The notes beneath the pieces were generated by a model, which was given only the letters and a program-made list of their open reading frames with translations, did no database searches and was not told the DNA's origin. From positions 17,425 through 81,424 of the forward strand of contig DASPVV010000081.1 in assembly GCA_035622175.1 (NCBI GenBank): 64,000 nt of DNA. Reading direction: 5' to 3'. Shown piece after piece: positions 9,881 to 19,903 of the stretch. The position numbers and the translations under genes are program-made. Positions within the stretch are counted from its first letter, which is position 1. Each line of letters starts with the position of its first letter. The stretch comes from JAFAGX01 sp035622175. GTDB taxonomy: Bacteria > Acidobacteriota > Terriglobia > Terriglobales > Acidobacteriaceae.

Positions 9881-12800
9881 TTAGAAATTAAGCCGGAGGG
9901 CAAACTGGACCAGTCGCGGATTGTTGACCGTGTTGTTGATCACGCCGAAGCTGGAAGGCGTGTTGATGTCTTGCTCTCCGGTATCGCCGACGCCCGCGAG
10001 GAAGAACTGCGGGTGGTTGAGCAAGTTAAAGAACTCAGCCCGAAATTGCAGCATCATACCCTCGCGGAAGGACAGCGGGAAGTTCTTCATCACCGACAAA
10101 TCTGTATTTACAAAGCGAGGGCCGTAGACGGGTGCTCTTGCTTCGTCTCCAAGCTCACCCGCCGGAGCCTTCTCAAAGGCACAAGGATTGAACCAATTTG
10201 CGAGGGTATGCACCGCAGATGGCGCCGTACACCCCGGATTCGCCGCGACGGGCCCGGCTTGGTTGGGATTTCCTACCTCGTTCGGACGCTGGAATGTAAA
10301 GCCGTTGTAGTAGAAGAAGACTCCCGACTCATCGGCGCTGTCGACCACAAACAGTGGGAACCCGGAAGTAGCTCTTTCAATCACATTCACTTGCCAATTT
10401 CCCAGCACAGCATTGGTAACTCCATTCCAATCGCTGCCGAAATGCTTGCCCTTCCCGAAAGGAAGTTCGTAGAGAATACTGGCAGTAAAGCTGTTGTTCA
10501 GGTTAAGTTGAGACAAGCCCCAATCCAACTTGTTTGCCCCGGGCAGCGGCCAATATAACGCGCCAGGGTTGGTACCGAGTCCATCGGGCATACCGGAATC
10601 GAAGTTGCGGCTGTATGTGTAGCCGAGCAAGGCATAGAGACCGTGCCTCGTGCTCTTGGTCTCGGCCTTTACTTGCAGAGAGTCATAACGCGCTGCGCCT
10701 ATGCTGTTATTGCTTGCTACCGTCTGATAGGCCCCGCCAAAGGGCTGGTTAACAGCGTAAGGGAAGGTGGGAAAGCCGCAGCCTAAGGTATAACCGGAAA
10801 CTGTACTGGCACCATTGCCAGGACACGCGAGAGGCGAGCTAATATTCTCATTTACCTGGCTGGTTAGGATTCGCGAGCTGCGAGAACCGGCGTAGCCAAC
10901 GGTTAACACCACATTTCCTGGTATCTGGCGCTGAATGTTCAAGTTGAACTGCTGGATCATTCCCTGCTTGAAATTGAGGTTTTGAGATTGAATCGTGCCG
11001 GTATAAAGGTGAGGATCGACGGGCGAGCTAAGGACGGCGCCGCCGGTTACAGGAGTGGAGGATGGTGTACCGACCGGGACGAGGAACCCGTTCGAAAGGC
11101 CGCAGCCCGTCGCACCGAAAGTGGAACAAAGACCAAATTCATCCACTTCCGCGTAGAACGGCGGATTCTGCCACAGTCCCTGACCGCCCTGGTTCCAGGC
11201 CGAATCGTGAAAGATCGCATAACCGCCGCGAACCGCAGTTTTGTCGCTCCCGCGGGGCTTCCATGCAAATCCAAAGCGCGGTTCCAATGCGTCCTTGTCA
11301 AATTGAATGCCTGCATCGCCATTCGACGCGATGCAAACCGTGCAACTCGCCAAAGTCGGGCTGCCTTTGGGCACGTACCATCTGAGATTCGCCACATTGT
11401 AGTTCGCCTGCCGATTTTCGACCTCGGTTTCCGGAGTCACAATCGACCATGCAAAACCGAGATTGACAGTCAGACTCGGCGTAACGCGCCAATCATCCTG
11501 GACGAAAGGACGGAACAATTTCCAGCGCCGGCCAGTCGTAGCTCCCAAGAAAGTTTGATCATGCGCGGCAAAATCCCCTAGGCTGCCCAACAGAAGATCG
11601 CCCATGTCATCGCCGGTCGCGGCGCCATCCTCGGAGACAAAGCCGTCCTGGAAGGCGTTGTTTCTTACATTCATTTCATTGGCGCGGAACACCCCTCCGA
11701 AGCGAATGTTGTGTTTGCCGCGAATCAAGTCGAGCACGTCGGAAAACGAATAGACGTTGGTGCCACCCTGATAAGGCGCGTATCCGCGGTCTCCCACGGC
11801 ATAGTAGGCGGTCATGTCGAACGATGTCATGCCACAGCTCACGCACTCCTGCGGCGCCTGGTTGAGACTCGCGGGATAGCCAGTCAAGCTATCGCACTGG
11901 CTTGCCAGGTCGGCCCCGGGAATGCCGATGACAGCGGCTTCGCAGGTGCCCGTGCCGTAAGAGAGAATGTGGTTGAAAATGCGGCTGAAGCCGACCATGG
12001 CCTGATTGATGGTGTTGCCGGAAAAGACGTGGGTTTCCGTCACCACCGCATTACGCCCGTGGTTATTGATGTGCTGATTGCTGCCGAAGGCGCTGGCTTC
12101 CGACCAAGTGGGCGAGCCCCCGGGAACGAAGTTGGTTGCCTGATCGTAGCTAAAGCGCGCGAACGCGGAATCCTTGTTGGAAAAATTGTGATCCAGGCGG
12201 ATGTCCCACGTTCCCTCGTTGAGTTTGCGCGTGGGTTCATCAACGTAGTTGTAGCCCTCCGCGGGGTTATTCGCGTTGGGCGTGGGGTAAAGCGCAATCA
12301 CTTTGGCGGCGAGCGGGTTGATCATGGCTGCCGGAATTACGCTGCAGGGTGCACCCAGCGGTTGCGTTCCTGTTCCGCTCACCGGCTCGGGCGTTGCGCT
12401 TCCGGGAACGCACTGAAACGGAGTGCCCAAACCGCTGGGGGTTAGGGGTTCGTAGGGGTTGACGAGCGTGTTGTACCCGTACGGGTTCGTCGGGCCGCGG
12501 GGGGTGCCGAAAGGATCCAGGTTAAAGTTATAGTTCCCTGCGGCATCGGGCGTCATCATCGCCGTCGTCGGAACGATACCGGTGAAAGGTACGCCCTCGC
12601 GCTGCATCTTGGCTTGATAGTCAAGAAAGAAGAAGGTCTTATCCTTTTGAATCGGGCCGCCGAGCGAACCTCCAAACTGATTCAGATTGAATTTTTCCTG
12701 CGTGTGCGTGAAGAAATATTTGGAATCAAGGACCGTATTGCGGAAAAATTCAAACAGGGAGCCGTGCCACTGGTTGGATCCGGATTTGGTCGTGACCAGC

Positions 12801-13540
12801 ACCGTCGGACCTGCGCGTTCTCCGTACTCCGCGGAATAGTTGTAGGTCAACACCTTGAATTCCTGGATGGCGTCGATATCGGGGAAAATGGCAATTCCGC
12901 CCTCATCCAGCTGGTTGTTATCGTTGCCGTCGAGCAGCCAATCGGTCTCCTGTTCACGCGATCCCCCGACCGAGAGGGAAAAAGCGCCGCGCGTGGCCGC
13001 CTCGCTACTAGGTGAACTGGTGAAGAAGCTGACCGGGCTGGTCGAGGCAGTGGTGCCCGGCGCCAGCGTCGCCAATTGCACGAAGTTGCGTCCGTTCAAC
13101 GGGAGATCGGCAACTTGCTCGGAAGTAATCACCTGTCCCAAGGTGGGATTCACCGATTCCACCGCAACTTGGGTGGCACTCACTTCTACGTTCTCGCTGA
13201 CCGAGGCTGGCGCCAGGGTGAAGTCCAGCTCGCGATGCTCGTCGACTTGCAGGCGGAGGTCGTGCGCTTCCGAGGACTGGAACCCGGACGCAGTGACCCG
13301 TATCGTGTAGTCGGAAACCGGCAGGAAGGGGATCAAATAATGGCCCGATTCATCGGTCTTGAAAACGCGGGACAGTCCAGTAGTCTGCGAGGTGACCGTC
13401 ACGTCCGCCCCCGGAATCACCGATCCAGTCTTGTCCGAAACCGTACCCGAAAAGCTTCCCGTTGCTTGCCCGTACAGGAGTGGGCAGACGCAGAAGGCAA
13501 GGGAACAGAACACAGCCGCCAACAAACTTTTCGTTCGCAT
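9881..13540 (-). CDS. Oar-like TonB-dependent receptor
   Basis: The protein has 1219 residues. A signal peptide (about 1-26, ending near LLYGQA) is followed by a carboxypeptidase-regulatory-like domain (about 27-110: GTVSDKTGSVIPGADVTV), a plug region (VITSEQVADLPLNGRNFVQL near 137-156; VTTKSGSNQWHGSLFEFFRN) and a long outer-membrane beta-barrel rich in aromatic and Asn/Gly strands. It ends in the terminal-Phe strand ALRLNF typical of BAM substrates. Such receptors import large or rare nutrients across the outer membrane using TonB energy; the ligand cannot be told from sequence. No TonB box is obvious. The gene stands alone, convergent with the purine permease. Confidence 0.88.
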   Translation of the reverse strand: MRTKSLLAAVFCSLAFCVCPLLYGQATGSFSGTVSDKTGSVIPGADVTVTSQTTGLSRVFKTDESGHYLIPFLPVSDYTIRVTASGFQSSEAHDLRLQVDEHRELDFTLAPASVSENVEVSATQVAVESVNPTLGQVITSEQVADLPLNGRNFVQLATLAPGTTASTSPVSFFTSSPSSEAATRGAFSLSVGGSREQETDWLLDGNDNNQLDEGGIAIFPDIDAIQEFKVLTYNYSAEYGERAGPTVLVTTKSGSNQWHGSLFEFFRNTVLDSKYFFTHTQEKFNLNQFGGSLGGPIQKDKTFFFLDYQAKMQREGVPFTGIVPTTAMMTPDAAGNYNFNLDPFGTPRGPTNPYGYNTLVNPYEPLTPSGLGTPFQCVPGSATPEPVSGTGTQPLGAPCSVIPAAMINPLAAKVIALYPTPNANNPAEGYNYVDEPTRKLNEGTWDIRLDHNFSNKDSAFARFSYDQATNFVPGGSPTWSEASAFGSNQHINNHGRNAVVTETHVFSGNTINQAMVGFSRIFNHILSYGTGTCEAAVIGIPGADLASQCDSLTGYPASLNQAPQECVSCGMTSFDMTAYYAVGDRGYAPYQGGTNVYSFSDVLDLIRGKHNIRFGGVFRANEMNVRNNAFQDGFVSEDGAATGDDMGDLLLGSLGDFAAHDQTFLGATTGRRWKLFRPFVQDDWRVTPSLTVNLGFAWSIVTPETEVENRQANYNVANLRWYVPKGSPTLASCTVCIASNGDAGIQFDKDALEPRFGFAWKPRGSDKTAVRGGYAIFHDSAWNQGGQGLWQNPPFYAEVDEFGLCSTFGATGCGLSNGFLVPVGTPSSTPVTGGAVLSSPVDPHLYTGTIQSQNLNFKQGMIQQFNLNIQRQIPGNVVLTVGYAGSRSSRILTSQVNENISSPLACPGNGASTVSGYTLGCGFPTFPYAVNQPFGGAYQTVASNNSIGAARYDSLQVKAETKSTRHGLYALLGYTYSRNFDSGMPDGLGTNPGALYWPLPGANKLDWGLSQLNLNNSFTASILYELPFGKGKHFGSDWNGVTNAVLGNWQVNVIERATSGFPLFVVDSADESGVFFYYNGFTFQRPNEVGNPNQAGPVAANPGCTAPSAVHTLANWFNPCAFEKAPAGELGDEARAPVYGPRFVNTDLSVMKNFPLSFREGMMLQFRAEFFNLLNHPQFFLAGVGDTGEQDINTPSSFGVINNTVNNPRLVQFALRLNF

Positions 13541-13840
13541 GGGTGTCTCCCGAGCTCGTTCGCCACCAAGTTCAAAGTCCCGCTTCTGATCCCGCTAATA
13601 TGAATGGATGAACCTCGTGACTGTCAAGAACTATTGTGGCCGTTCACGCTGTCACGGCTTAGCTTCGAGGAGACCGTTGCCCATCTTCGACAACCATGGC
13701 GAAGAGCAAGAGGCAACGCCAGTCGCGTGTCACTCGTGGCGTATTGATCTGGTGCCTTTCTCAAGTTGAGCCGCGCGCACTCTCCGGACACTTTGGGCGC
13801 GTTCCCGCTCGTGGCACCGGTTCCAGGTTCTTAGCATCGG
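13541..13840. other. Intergenic, no gene recognised
   Basis: This is the upstream region of the TonB-dependent receptor (minus strand). No open frame with protein-like composition, repeat or clear promoter was seen. It grades into the decayed membrane-protein stretch that follows. Confidence 0.4.
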
Positions 13841-14286
13841 ATGTTTACGCCGCGTAGTCTGGCGGTTCGGTTATTCATGATGGTCAGGAGCGCGATTTGC
13901 TGGGGCTGCGGGGCGAATACCCACAAGGCAGTCAGGAAGCATCCGCTTCGAGCTGTTTTATTGGGGCTACGCGGGAAGAATCCTTCTCGTTTCCGTGGTC
14001 CTGGCCTTGACGATCAGCAGAACCCGCAATCAGCAATCAAGCATCCTCCACAACGTGCGCGGCTCCGACGCGGAAACATCGCGTACGGGGAAGGTTTCTC
14101 AAAAGCGCCTCAGCATTGGCATCGTAGCAAGCATTCTGATGGGCGCGCTTCGTCGCCCAAGCCATGACCTACGGCAACCCGCTCGGTCCATATAGCCTAG
14201 CTGTTTTCCGAACCCTTGGTGTTCTGCTGTCGTGCTGGATTTGGAACGCCTACTTGATGAGAAGACCCTGCCTCCTCAGCCGGTAG
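13841..14286 (+). pseudogene. Possible remnant of an integral membrane protein gene
   Basis: No single frame spans this stretch, but separate frames carry hydrophobic, protein-like pieces in the right order. One reads FELFYWGYAGRILLVSVVLA (about 13950-14010). A later 40-residue frame (14164-14286) reads GPYSLAVFRTLGVLLSCWIW and ends at a stop. These resemble pieces of a multi-pass membrane protein broken by at least two frameshifts. The resemblance is by eye, so the call is tentative. The remaining 14287-14659 holds nothing recognisable apart from the leader of the next gene. Confidence 0.25.
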
Positions 14287-14659
14287 GCTTGTCCGGTTTT
14301 TTCCACGGCCAGTTTCGGGTCACGCGTTGGGGGTTTGGGAGCGGCCTTCTGGCGGGTGCCGAACTTGACCGAATCGCCGCTTGCTCCATGAAATCCTTGC
14401 CATAGGACCGCTACTGAGATCCGCATGTATATGAAGCACTAAGGAGGTAGACGGAAGTAGAAAGACCCCTTGGCATGGAGCAAGGGATGCGGTATCTTGG
14501 CCAACGCGAGAATAACGACAAGCGGACAACCCCCGCAGAGGTTTCGGGCCTCCTTAGCAAGGCGGCGCAGAGATCAGATGGAATTGTCCGCGCAGCGAAA
14601 ACGCTGGCTTTCGGTCCGTCGGTTGGAGTGTCACGAAGGTTGAGAAAGAGTATTCCGCG

Positions 14660-17600
14660 ATGAAATCTCTACTTCTCCTGTTCCGTGTGCTTTCGGTTCT
14701 TTGCTTGTCCGCTGGTTTGTGCTGCCCCCTTGCTGCCCAGAACGGTACGGTTTCCGCCCCGACAAATTCGAGTGCCGGGCTCTCGGGTTCAGGGGAAGCC
14801 TCGCCTCCCGCGTCCTCCGATGTCGTCATCCCCGGTCCCCTGCGCTCGTTCTTCCGGATGGCTGGCATCAGCCAGAAAATCTCCCCGGAGGAAGTCCTGC
14901 CCTTGCTCTCTCGCAACGTGTTCGCGCAGGGCTACGAAGGCTCACAGACCAAAGGCCGACAAACCGAGTTCCTGATTCTGCTGATGCGATACGTCGAGCA
15001 GGCGAGGGAATTAGCAACCCTGGCCGGGCCGGAAGGTGTGATTCGGATCTCCGGTTGTGAGGACGCTCGCCCCCTGCTGCACATCCTTGGCTACCGTGTT
15101 CGCCAGGAATGCGGACGAACCAGCACTTCGCTTGTGACCTCCGACCCCGACCGCGCCTTCCTCACCGTAGACTCTGGCTTCCCTCTGCCCGAACTGGAAG
15201 AAACGCTCGCCGGCGGTGGACCTTTTTCCTACCCCTTTCACTCTTCCCGGGTACAGGTGCTGTTCAGCGACGAGGAATGGGTAAGGGCCAGCCGAGAGGC
15301 CGCGAAAGACGACAAAGACTTGCTCGATGCGCTTCTGAGGGATCCTGTGTTGGCCCATCTCTATTGGGCGATAACGCGCATGGATCGCCAAACCGGCGCG
15401 GTTCTGCGGCAATCTCCCGGGCTCGAGAAACTGCTGCCCTACGCCGCGGTCCTCGATTTCTATGGAGATGAAATCCGAGTCCGGGGCGACCACGTGCTGG
15501 TTCCCGGCGGCAGCGAAGCGCAATCGAGCTGGAAGGACCTGGTCGGGGCGAGCCCGGCGACGCCGGGGGAGTTTGTGTTGCATTTGGTGGCCAAGGACCG
15601 AGCTTGGCTGGCCGCATATTTTGACGCTCTGTCCCGGGTCAATCAGACACAACAGGCACATTTGACCGAGCCTCGCCGCCTGCGACGCCTGTATCAAGCG
15701 CTGCGGGAGCCGGATCCTTCCGTCGATGCCGCGAGGCCGGTATTTCGGCCGGCGCCGAGTCTGCTGATGTTGTTCACCCGCCTGCAATGGGATGCCGACG
15801 GCAAGCCTCATGTTCCCGGCAATCTGGACGTTTGGAAGCAGATTCTCAATCAGAAGACGGACTCGAAAGTCATTCGCGAATGGGCTAAACGCGCCAATCG
15901 CTGGAACGATCCCGAGCAACTGCTCGAGGGGATGGTCGCACTCTCGCGGGTGGAGACCGACACCGGGCCGTTACAGATCTATCTCATGCTGAGCGAACTG
16001 GATGGCCGGCGAGCGCCAGGGCAGCGCTTGAGTCCCCCAACCGCGCGCCTGATGGCGAGTAAGTTTGCGCAATACAGCAACCAATACCTGATCTTCTCCG
16101 AATTCCCCGAGCTCAACGATCAGTCGATTGCGCGCTTCGTGAATGCTGCCGACCAACTGGACAAGATTTCCAACCACACCCTACGCGGCAACGCCATGGG
16201 GATCTTCCAGGCCAATATCGGACTTTGGCAGATTTTAGCCCGCCAGGGGCAGATCCCCCGGGCCAAGCTCAATGACTCCTGGCAACGAGCCATCCAACCT
16301 TTGGCGGATATTCACTCGGCGCCGCAGCTCTTTGATGGAGGATGGGATTCGCTGCGGGAAGTGCTCGTGGCCGCCGCCGGGAGCGCGAAGCCTTCGCAGG
16401 ACGACATCATCGAGTTGTTGGCGGGCCCGCGGCAGTCGACTCCCGAAGGGCAGCAGATGCACGAAGAGCTGGCGACGCGGATGCGCACTGCCCTCGAGGA
16501 ACAACGCCTGGTTTCTCTCGACACAATCCAGACCCTCGGCGACGGTTTGAAGGAGATGGCGCAAGGAAAAGCCGAGGGCAAGACCTATCTGCCCCAGGCG
16601 CGAGAGCTGGAAGAGTTTGAGATGCCGCGACCGATCTTCACCAACGCCGAGAGGACGGAATGGGCGGCGGGCATTTACAACAACCGACACACGGAATTGG
16701 AAATGCGAACCGACTTGACCAAGCTGATCAAGTCCCAGGCTTCCCCGGAACAGTTAGAACAGGCGCGCGGCCAGCTCGCTCCCTTCTTCCGAGACACTCT
16801 GGTGGGGTTGAATTACGCTTATTACGAACCTCCAGGGGCCCAGGTTCTTCATCACAATCCTCTGTTCGTGCGCTCCCATGACTTCTCGGGGGACACCGTG
16901 GCCGGGGTCGAGCGCGTCTGGCAGGCTCCCTTACTGTTCGGAGAAGGCTCTCCGGCGGGCGGCGGGGCCCATTTGGTCGGGTCGCTCGCCGACTTGCCCT
17001 ACGTGCTGGCCAACGCGGAACAGGACTTCATCACTCCGGAAAACGTGCAAGCCCTGATCTGGAGGGAATTAGTTCCGGGGCTGTTGGTGAATTCCATTTT
17101 GCCGCGCTGGTGGGATGTGAGCCGCGACGAACTGCATGCCATCGCTCTCTATCAGCGAGCCGGAGAGGATCTGTTGCGGGCTTCCGAGCAACAGCCGGAA
17201 ATGCGCAGCCAGATCCGGGATATGCTTTCCGACCGCATGACGCCGCAGTTCTTGGAACGGCTGGAGGAGGCTCTGCGTGCGGGTCGGTTGGCGGAGGTTT
17301 CAGTCGAAATCAGCCCGGCCGATACGTTTTACCTGGCAGCGGAATTTCGCCGCAGATATCCGGGAAAAATCGCATCGGTGGGCCCTGCCGGTCAGGAACT
17401 GGAGGCGCTTTGCCAGTCCCACCCTCAGGAAGTGAGCTGGCAGCGGTTGTCGGAAGATTTTGGCGTTCCTCATCCCATCCTGGCCCAGACTTACGCGCGA
17501 GAGTTGTTGAACGTCAGACCATTTCCCGCCTTTGAGGGCTATTCCAGCCGTCTGTTGGCCGAGACTTGGGATTCCAATAATCTCTATTGGGCGCGCTTGC

Positions 17601-17785
17601 TCGATGAGTCGGGCTATTCCCCGGTGATGTTGAACCGTTTCGCGCCGGAACTAACCCGCCGCATGGTGGAAAAGATTTTCGCGACCGACTTTGAGGATTG
17701 GCCGGCGATTCTTCGCGCCTTGCGGGAAACCGGTGAAGAGTTTCGCCAAGGAAAGATCGCTTTGTTACCGAAGGGCGGCCTGTAA
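14660..17785 (+). CDS. Large exported protein of unknown function (1041 residues)
   Basis: Not recognised. The ATG at 14660 follows a gagaaagag ribosome-binding site and starts a classical signal peptide (hydrophobic core LLLLFRVLSVLCLSAGLCC, cleavage near Ala-Gln about residue 28). The mature part is predicted by eye to be mostly helical, rich in Leu, Glu, Arg and Pro, with no membrane segment after the signal, no Cys-rich motif and no catalytic signature. A central region (about 560-760) is strongly helical, and the C-terminal third has repeated L.E......AE.RRRYP-like turns. Only 55 bases separate its stop from the next start, a VWFA protein, so the two probably form an operon and may work together in the periplasm. 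Confidence 0.7.
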   Translation: MKSLLLLFRVLSVLCLSAGLCCPLAAQNGTVSAPTNSSAGLSGSGEASPPASSDVVIPGPLRSFFRMAGISQKISPEEVLPLLSRNVFAQGYEGSQTKGRQTEFLILLMRYVEQARELATLAGPEGVIRISGCEDARPLLHILGYRVRQECGRTSTSLVTSDPDRAFLTVDSGFPLPELEETLAGGGPFSYPFHSSRVQVLFSDEEWVRASREAAKDDKDLLDALLRDPVLAHLYWAITRMDRQTGAVLRQSPGLEKLLPYAAVLDFYGDEIRVRGDHVLVPGGSEAQSSWKDLVGASPATPGEFVLHLVAKDRAWLAAYFDALSRVNQTQQAHLTEPRRLRRLYQALREPDPSVDAARPVFRPAPSLLMLFTRLQWDADGKPHVPGNLDVWKQILNQKTDSKVIREWAKRANRWNDPEQLLEGMVALSRVETDTGPLQIYLMLSELDGRRAPGQRLSPPTARLMASKFAQYSNQYLIFSEFPELNDQSIARFVNAADQLDKISNHTLRGNAMGIFQANIGLWQILARQGQIPRAKLNDSWQRAIQPLADIHSAPQLFDGGWDSLREVLVAAAGSAKPSQDDIIELLAGPRQSTPEGQQMHEELATRMRTALEEQRLVSLDTIQTLGDGLKEMAQGKAEGKTYLPQARELEEFEMPRPIFTNAERTEWAAGIYNNRHTELEMRTDLTKLIKSQASPEQLEQARGQLAPFFRDTLVGLNYAYYEPPGAQVLHHNPLFVRSHDFSGDTVAGVERVWQAPLLFGEGSPAGGGAHLVGSLADLPYVLANAEQDFITPENVQALIWRELVPGLLVNSILPRWWDVSRDELHAIALYQRAGEDLLRASEQQPEMRSQIRDMLSDRMTPQFLERLEEALRAGRLAEVSVEISPADTFYLAAEFRRRYPGKIASVGPAGQELEALCQSHPQEVSWQRLSEDFGVPHPILAQTYARELLNVRPFPAFEGYSSRLLAETWDSNNLYWARLLDESGYSPVMLNRFAPELTRRMVEKIFATDFEDWPAILRALRETGEEFRQGKIALLPKGGL

Positions 17786-17840
17786 CGGGAAGGCTTGGGA
17801 TGGGAAGGGCCGAAGCGAATCAAGCTCGGGAGAAGGGTTT

Positions 17841-18872
17841 ATGGCGAGGACCTGTTGTCTAGTTCTGTGGTGTCTTCTGGTTGTCGGCTGGACTTCGAGA
17901 ATCGAGGCTCAGGAGGCGGAGCCGCACATTCACGTGATCGTCGACATGGTGCAGCTGAATGTGGCCGTGACCGACGGCAAAGGGGATTACGTCACGGGTC
18001 TTCGGCCCCAAGATTTCTTGATTACCGAAGATGGCATTGCCCAGAAGATGGCCACCTTTGCGGAAGGGAATGAGCCGACTCGCAAAGTGGTGGATCTTAG
18101 TTCCACGGACGGCAAAGCCGAACCCCCTGCCATCGAACCGCGAACCCTCGGTTCCCTGGTGGCCGGCGCGGACGTATTCATTCTTTTCGACACCAGCAAC
18201 TACATGTATCGCGGCTTTGTGTTTGCCCAGGATGCGATCGCAGATTTTGTGCGCTCCCTCGAGACCGCCGACAAGGTCGCCTTTTATTCCTATAGCCGCA
18301 ATCTCTTGCGGGCGACTCCTCTCACCGCCGACCGTTCTATGTTGTTACGCGGGGTGCGGACGACCGTAGCCGGGGACGACGCCGCGCTTTACAACTGTCT
18401 CTTGCTAACCCTCAAAGACGCCTCTAAGTTTACCGGCCGCAAGGTGGTGGTAGTTTTTTCCAACGGTCCGGACAATGCCAGCATGGTGCCCCCCGAAGAC
18501 GTCGCCGAGTTGGCGCAATCGACGGGAATCCCGGTGTATATGATTGCCACCCAGCAAGCCAAGCTCGAACCCGTCTCGACAGCGGTGTTTGATCGCATGA
18601 CGGCAGCGACCGGAGGCAAGGCTTATTTTGCCAGAAGCTGGCGGGACGAGCGGCGGGCTTTTGCTTCTATTCGTGACGACTTGGCGCATCTGTATGCACT
18701 GAGCTACTATCCCCAAGCCAATCCCAATCTCGGCTGGCGCGCCATCAGCGTGAAACTTACCGGCGAGTTTAAGAAGTATCACATTCGCACCCGGGATGGT
18801 TATCGTCCTCAGCCCACCCGATTTTCCGCAAGCGACGCTTCCGGTCCGGCGCCGGGATCGGCTCCCAACTGA
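17841..18872 (+). CDS. Exported VWFA-related domain protein
   Basis: The protein has 343 residues from the ATG at 17841, chosen because gggagaaggg lies just upstream and the codons that follow form a signal peptide (MARTCCLVLWCLLVVGW, cleavage near IEAQEA). Residues about 30-75 show the N-terminal strand set common to the Acidobacteriota VWFA-related family (VDMVQLNVAVTDGKGDYVTG then F.I.EDG..Q). A von Willebrand A fold follows (about 108-290). Its metal-site motif reads DTSNY rather than DxSxS, so metal binding may be altered. The protein ends in a disordered Ser/Pro tail. It probably binds a partner in the periplasm. It follows the unknown 1041-residue protein by 55 bases. Confidence 0.85.
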   Translation: MARTCCLVLWCLLVVGWTSRIEAQEAEPHIHVIVDMVQLNVAVTDGKGDYVTGLRPQDFLITEDGIAQKMATFAEGNEPTRKVVDLSSTDGKAEPPAIEPRTLGSLVAGADVFILFDTSNYMYRGFVFAQDAIADFVRSLETADKVAFYSYSRNLLRATPLTADRSMLLRGVRTTVAGDDAALYNCLLLTLKDASKFTGRKVVVVFSNGPDNASMVPPEDVAELAQSTGIPVYMIATQQAKLEPVSTAVFDRMTAATGGKAYFARSWRDERRAFASIRDDLAHLYALSYYPQANPNLGWRAISVKLTGEFKKYHIRTRDGYRPQPTRFSASDASGPAPGSAPN

Positions 18873-19016
18873 TCGGCGGCTAGCGCGGCGGCTGGATTTC
18901 TATCCGGGAACCACCGCGAATTCCCGCCATCGCACATGCCTGCCCCTCGCCTCGAGGCTCCCTCTGGAACCGCTCCGGATCGCAGGTAAAACAGGAGCTT
19001 CGGCCCCCACCCCACC

Positions 19017-19712
19017 TCAACTCGAACTCGTTCCCTTCGAGAAGCCAGTCCTAAAAAAGGTAAATGCCCTGAAGTCTCGCGAGCCGTGAAATATCCAGCA
19101 CGCATGCTGTCCCATATGTGCGACCAAGCGATTCATGGCTTGGCGTACGCTCAAGTCCTGAAACGAGCTGTGCCATGGCTCTAGCGGATAGGAGGAGTCT
19201 CCCCCCATCTGGACGTGTGCAACCAGCTCTTCAGGTGGAGGAAGCTGATGGACAATAGCTAGCAGTCCCTCGTCGATATTAGTTATGCCAGCAAGGTAGA
19301 ACTTTGGGAGCCTTCGATTCAATAGGTAGGCGGCATCGCCGACCGTCGATCGCGGATAAATATTGACGGTGAACGCATCAGAAGACCAGCTGTACCGTGA
19401 ATCTGCCAGGCATAGCGCGTCCAGGACATCACGTACTGTTTTGTTCTCCAGTCGCAGGTCGAACCGTGGATCCTGGATTTCGGGATCAGAAAATCTTTCC
19501 TTTAGCACTTCCTCAAACCCAAAAGCAAATGGCACGCGGCCGGAGCCGAGGTTTTTCAGGCCGTCATACAGCGTCCCCTGCAGCAAAGTAAATTGGGGTA
19601 GCCGCTTGCTGAGTACGAGCTCCTCAAGGGTCGGGCGGCCAACCCCAACATGCGTGGATTGCGCGGCGCAAAATGAATACAAGCAAAGCCCTGCAAAAAA
19701 CCATGCCTTCAT
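19017..19712 (-). CDS. Exported protein resembling secretin/STN short domains
   Basis: The protein has 231 residues with a signal peptide (MKAWFFAGLCLYSFCAAQS). The middle part carries the pattern L.LENKTVRDVLDALC...SRYSWSSD.FTVNIYP (about 90-125), and a second similar unit, LSVRQAMNRLVAHMGQHACW, comes near 190. Both recall the beta-alpha-beta STN domain found at the N-termini of secretins and TonB receptors (inference from pattern only). No secretin barrel is attached, so this may be a free-standing periplasmic adaptor. The start overlaps the stop of a small upstream frame by ATGA. The 144-base gap to the VWFA gene holds nothing recognised. Confidence 0.55.
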   Translation of the reverse strand: MKAWFFAGLCLYSFCAAQSTHVGVGRPTLEELVLSKRLPQFTLLQGTLYDGLKNLGSGRVPFAFGFEEVLKERFSDPEIQDPRFDLRLENKTVRDVLDALCLADSRYSWSSDAFTVNIYPRSTVGDAAYLLNRRLPKFYLAGITNIDEGLLAIVHQLPPPEELVAHVQMGGDSSYPLEPWHSSFQDLSVRQAMNRLVAHMGQHACWIFHGSRDFRAFTFFRTGFSKGTSSS

Positions 19713-19897
19713 CTTGTCGGCCCCTGGCTACTGTAGGTTAAGCCGGTATTGGCGATTGTCAAACGGTTGGTGCGGACCGTGTACCCCGCTAAGCTCAAAG
19801 TTTGAGTATTGGTCGAAGAGCAAACCGGGCGTGTACTCGTGCTGCACAATTCAAGAGTGTCTCCAAACTGGCTGGCGGCGTTAAGATCATGCCGCAA
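19709..19897 (-). CDS. Small unknown ORF (62 residues) between CocE-type hydrolase and STN-like protein
   Basis: Not recognised. It starts at a TTG 6 bases after the hydrolase stop, in the same frame, and its stop overlaps the next ATG (ATGA), which suggests translational coupling. The composition is Thr/Ser/Asn-rich with two Cys (LELCSTSTRPVCSSTN) and a beta-like tail (LAGYTVRTNRLTIANTG), resembling the end of an exported beta-rich protein. It could be a small gene, the broken C-terminus of a larger one, or a chance frame. Confidence 0.25.
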   Translation of the reverse strand: MRHDLNAASQFGDTLELCSTSTRPVCSSTNTQTLSLAGYTVRTNRLTIANTGLTYSSQGPTR

Positions 19898-19903
19898 GGC
19901 GGG

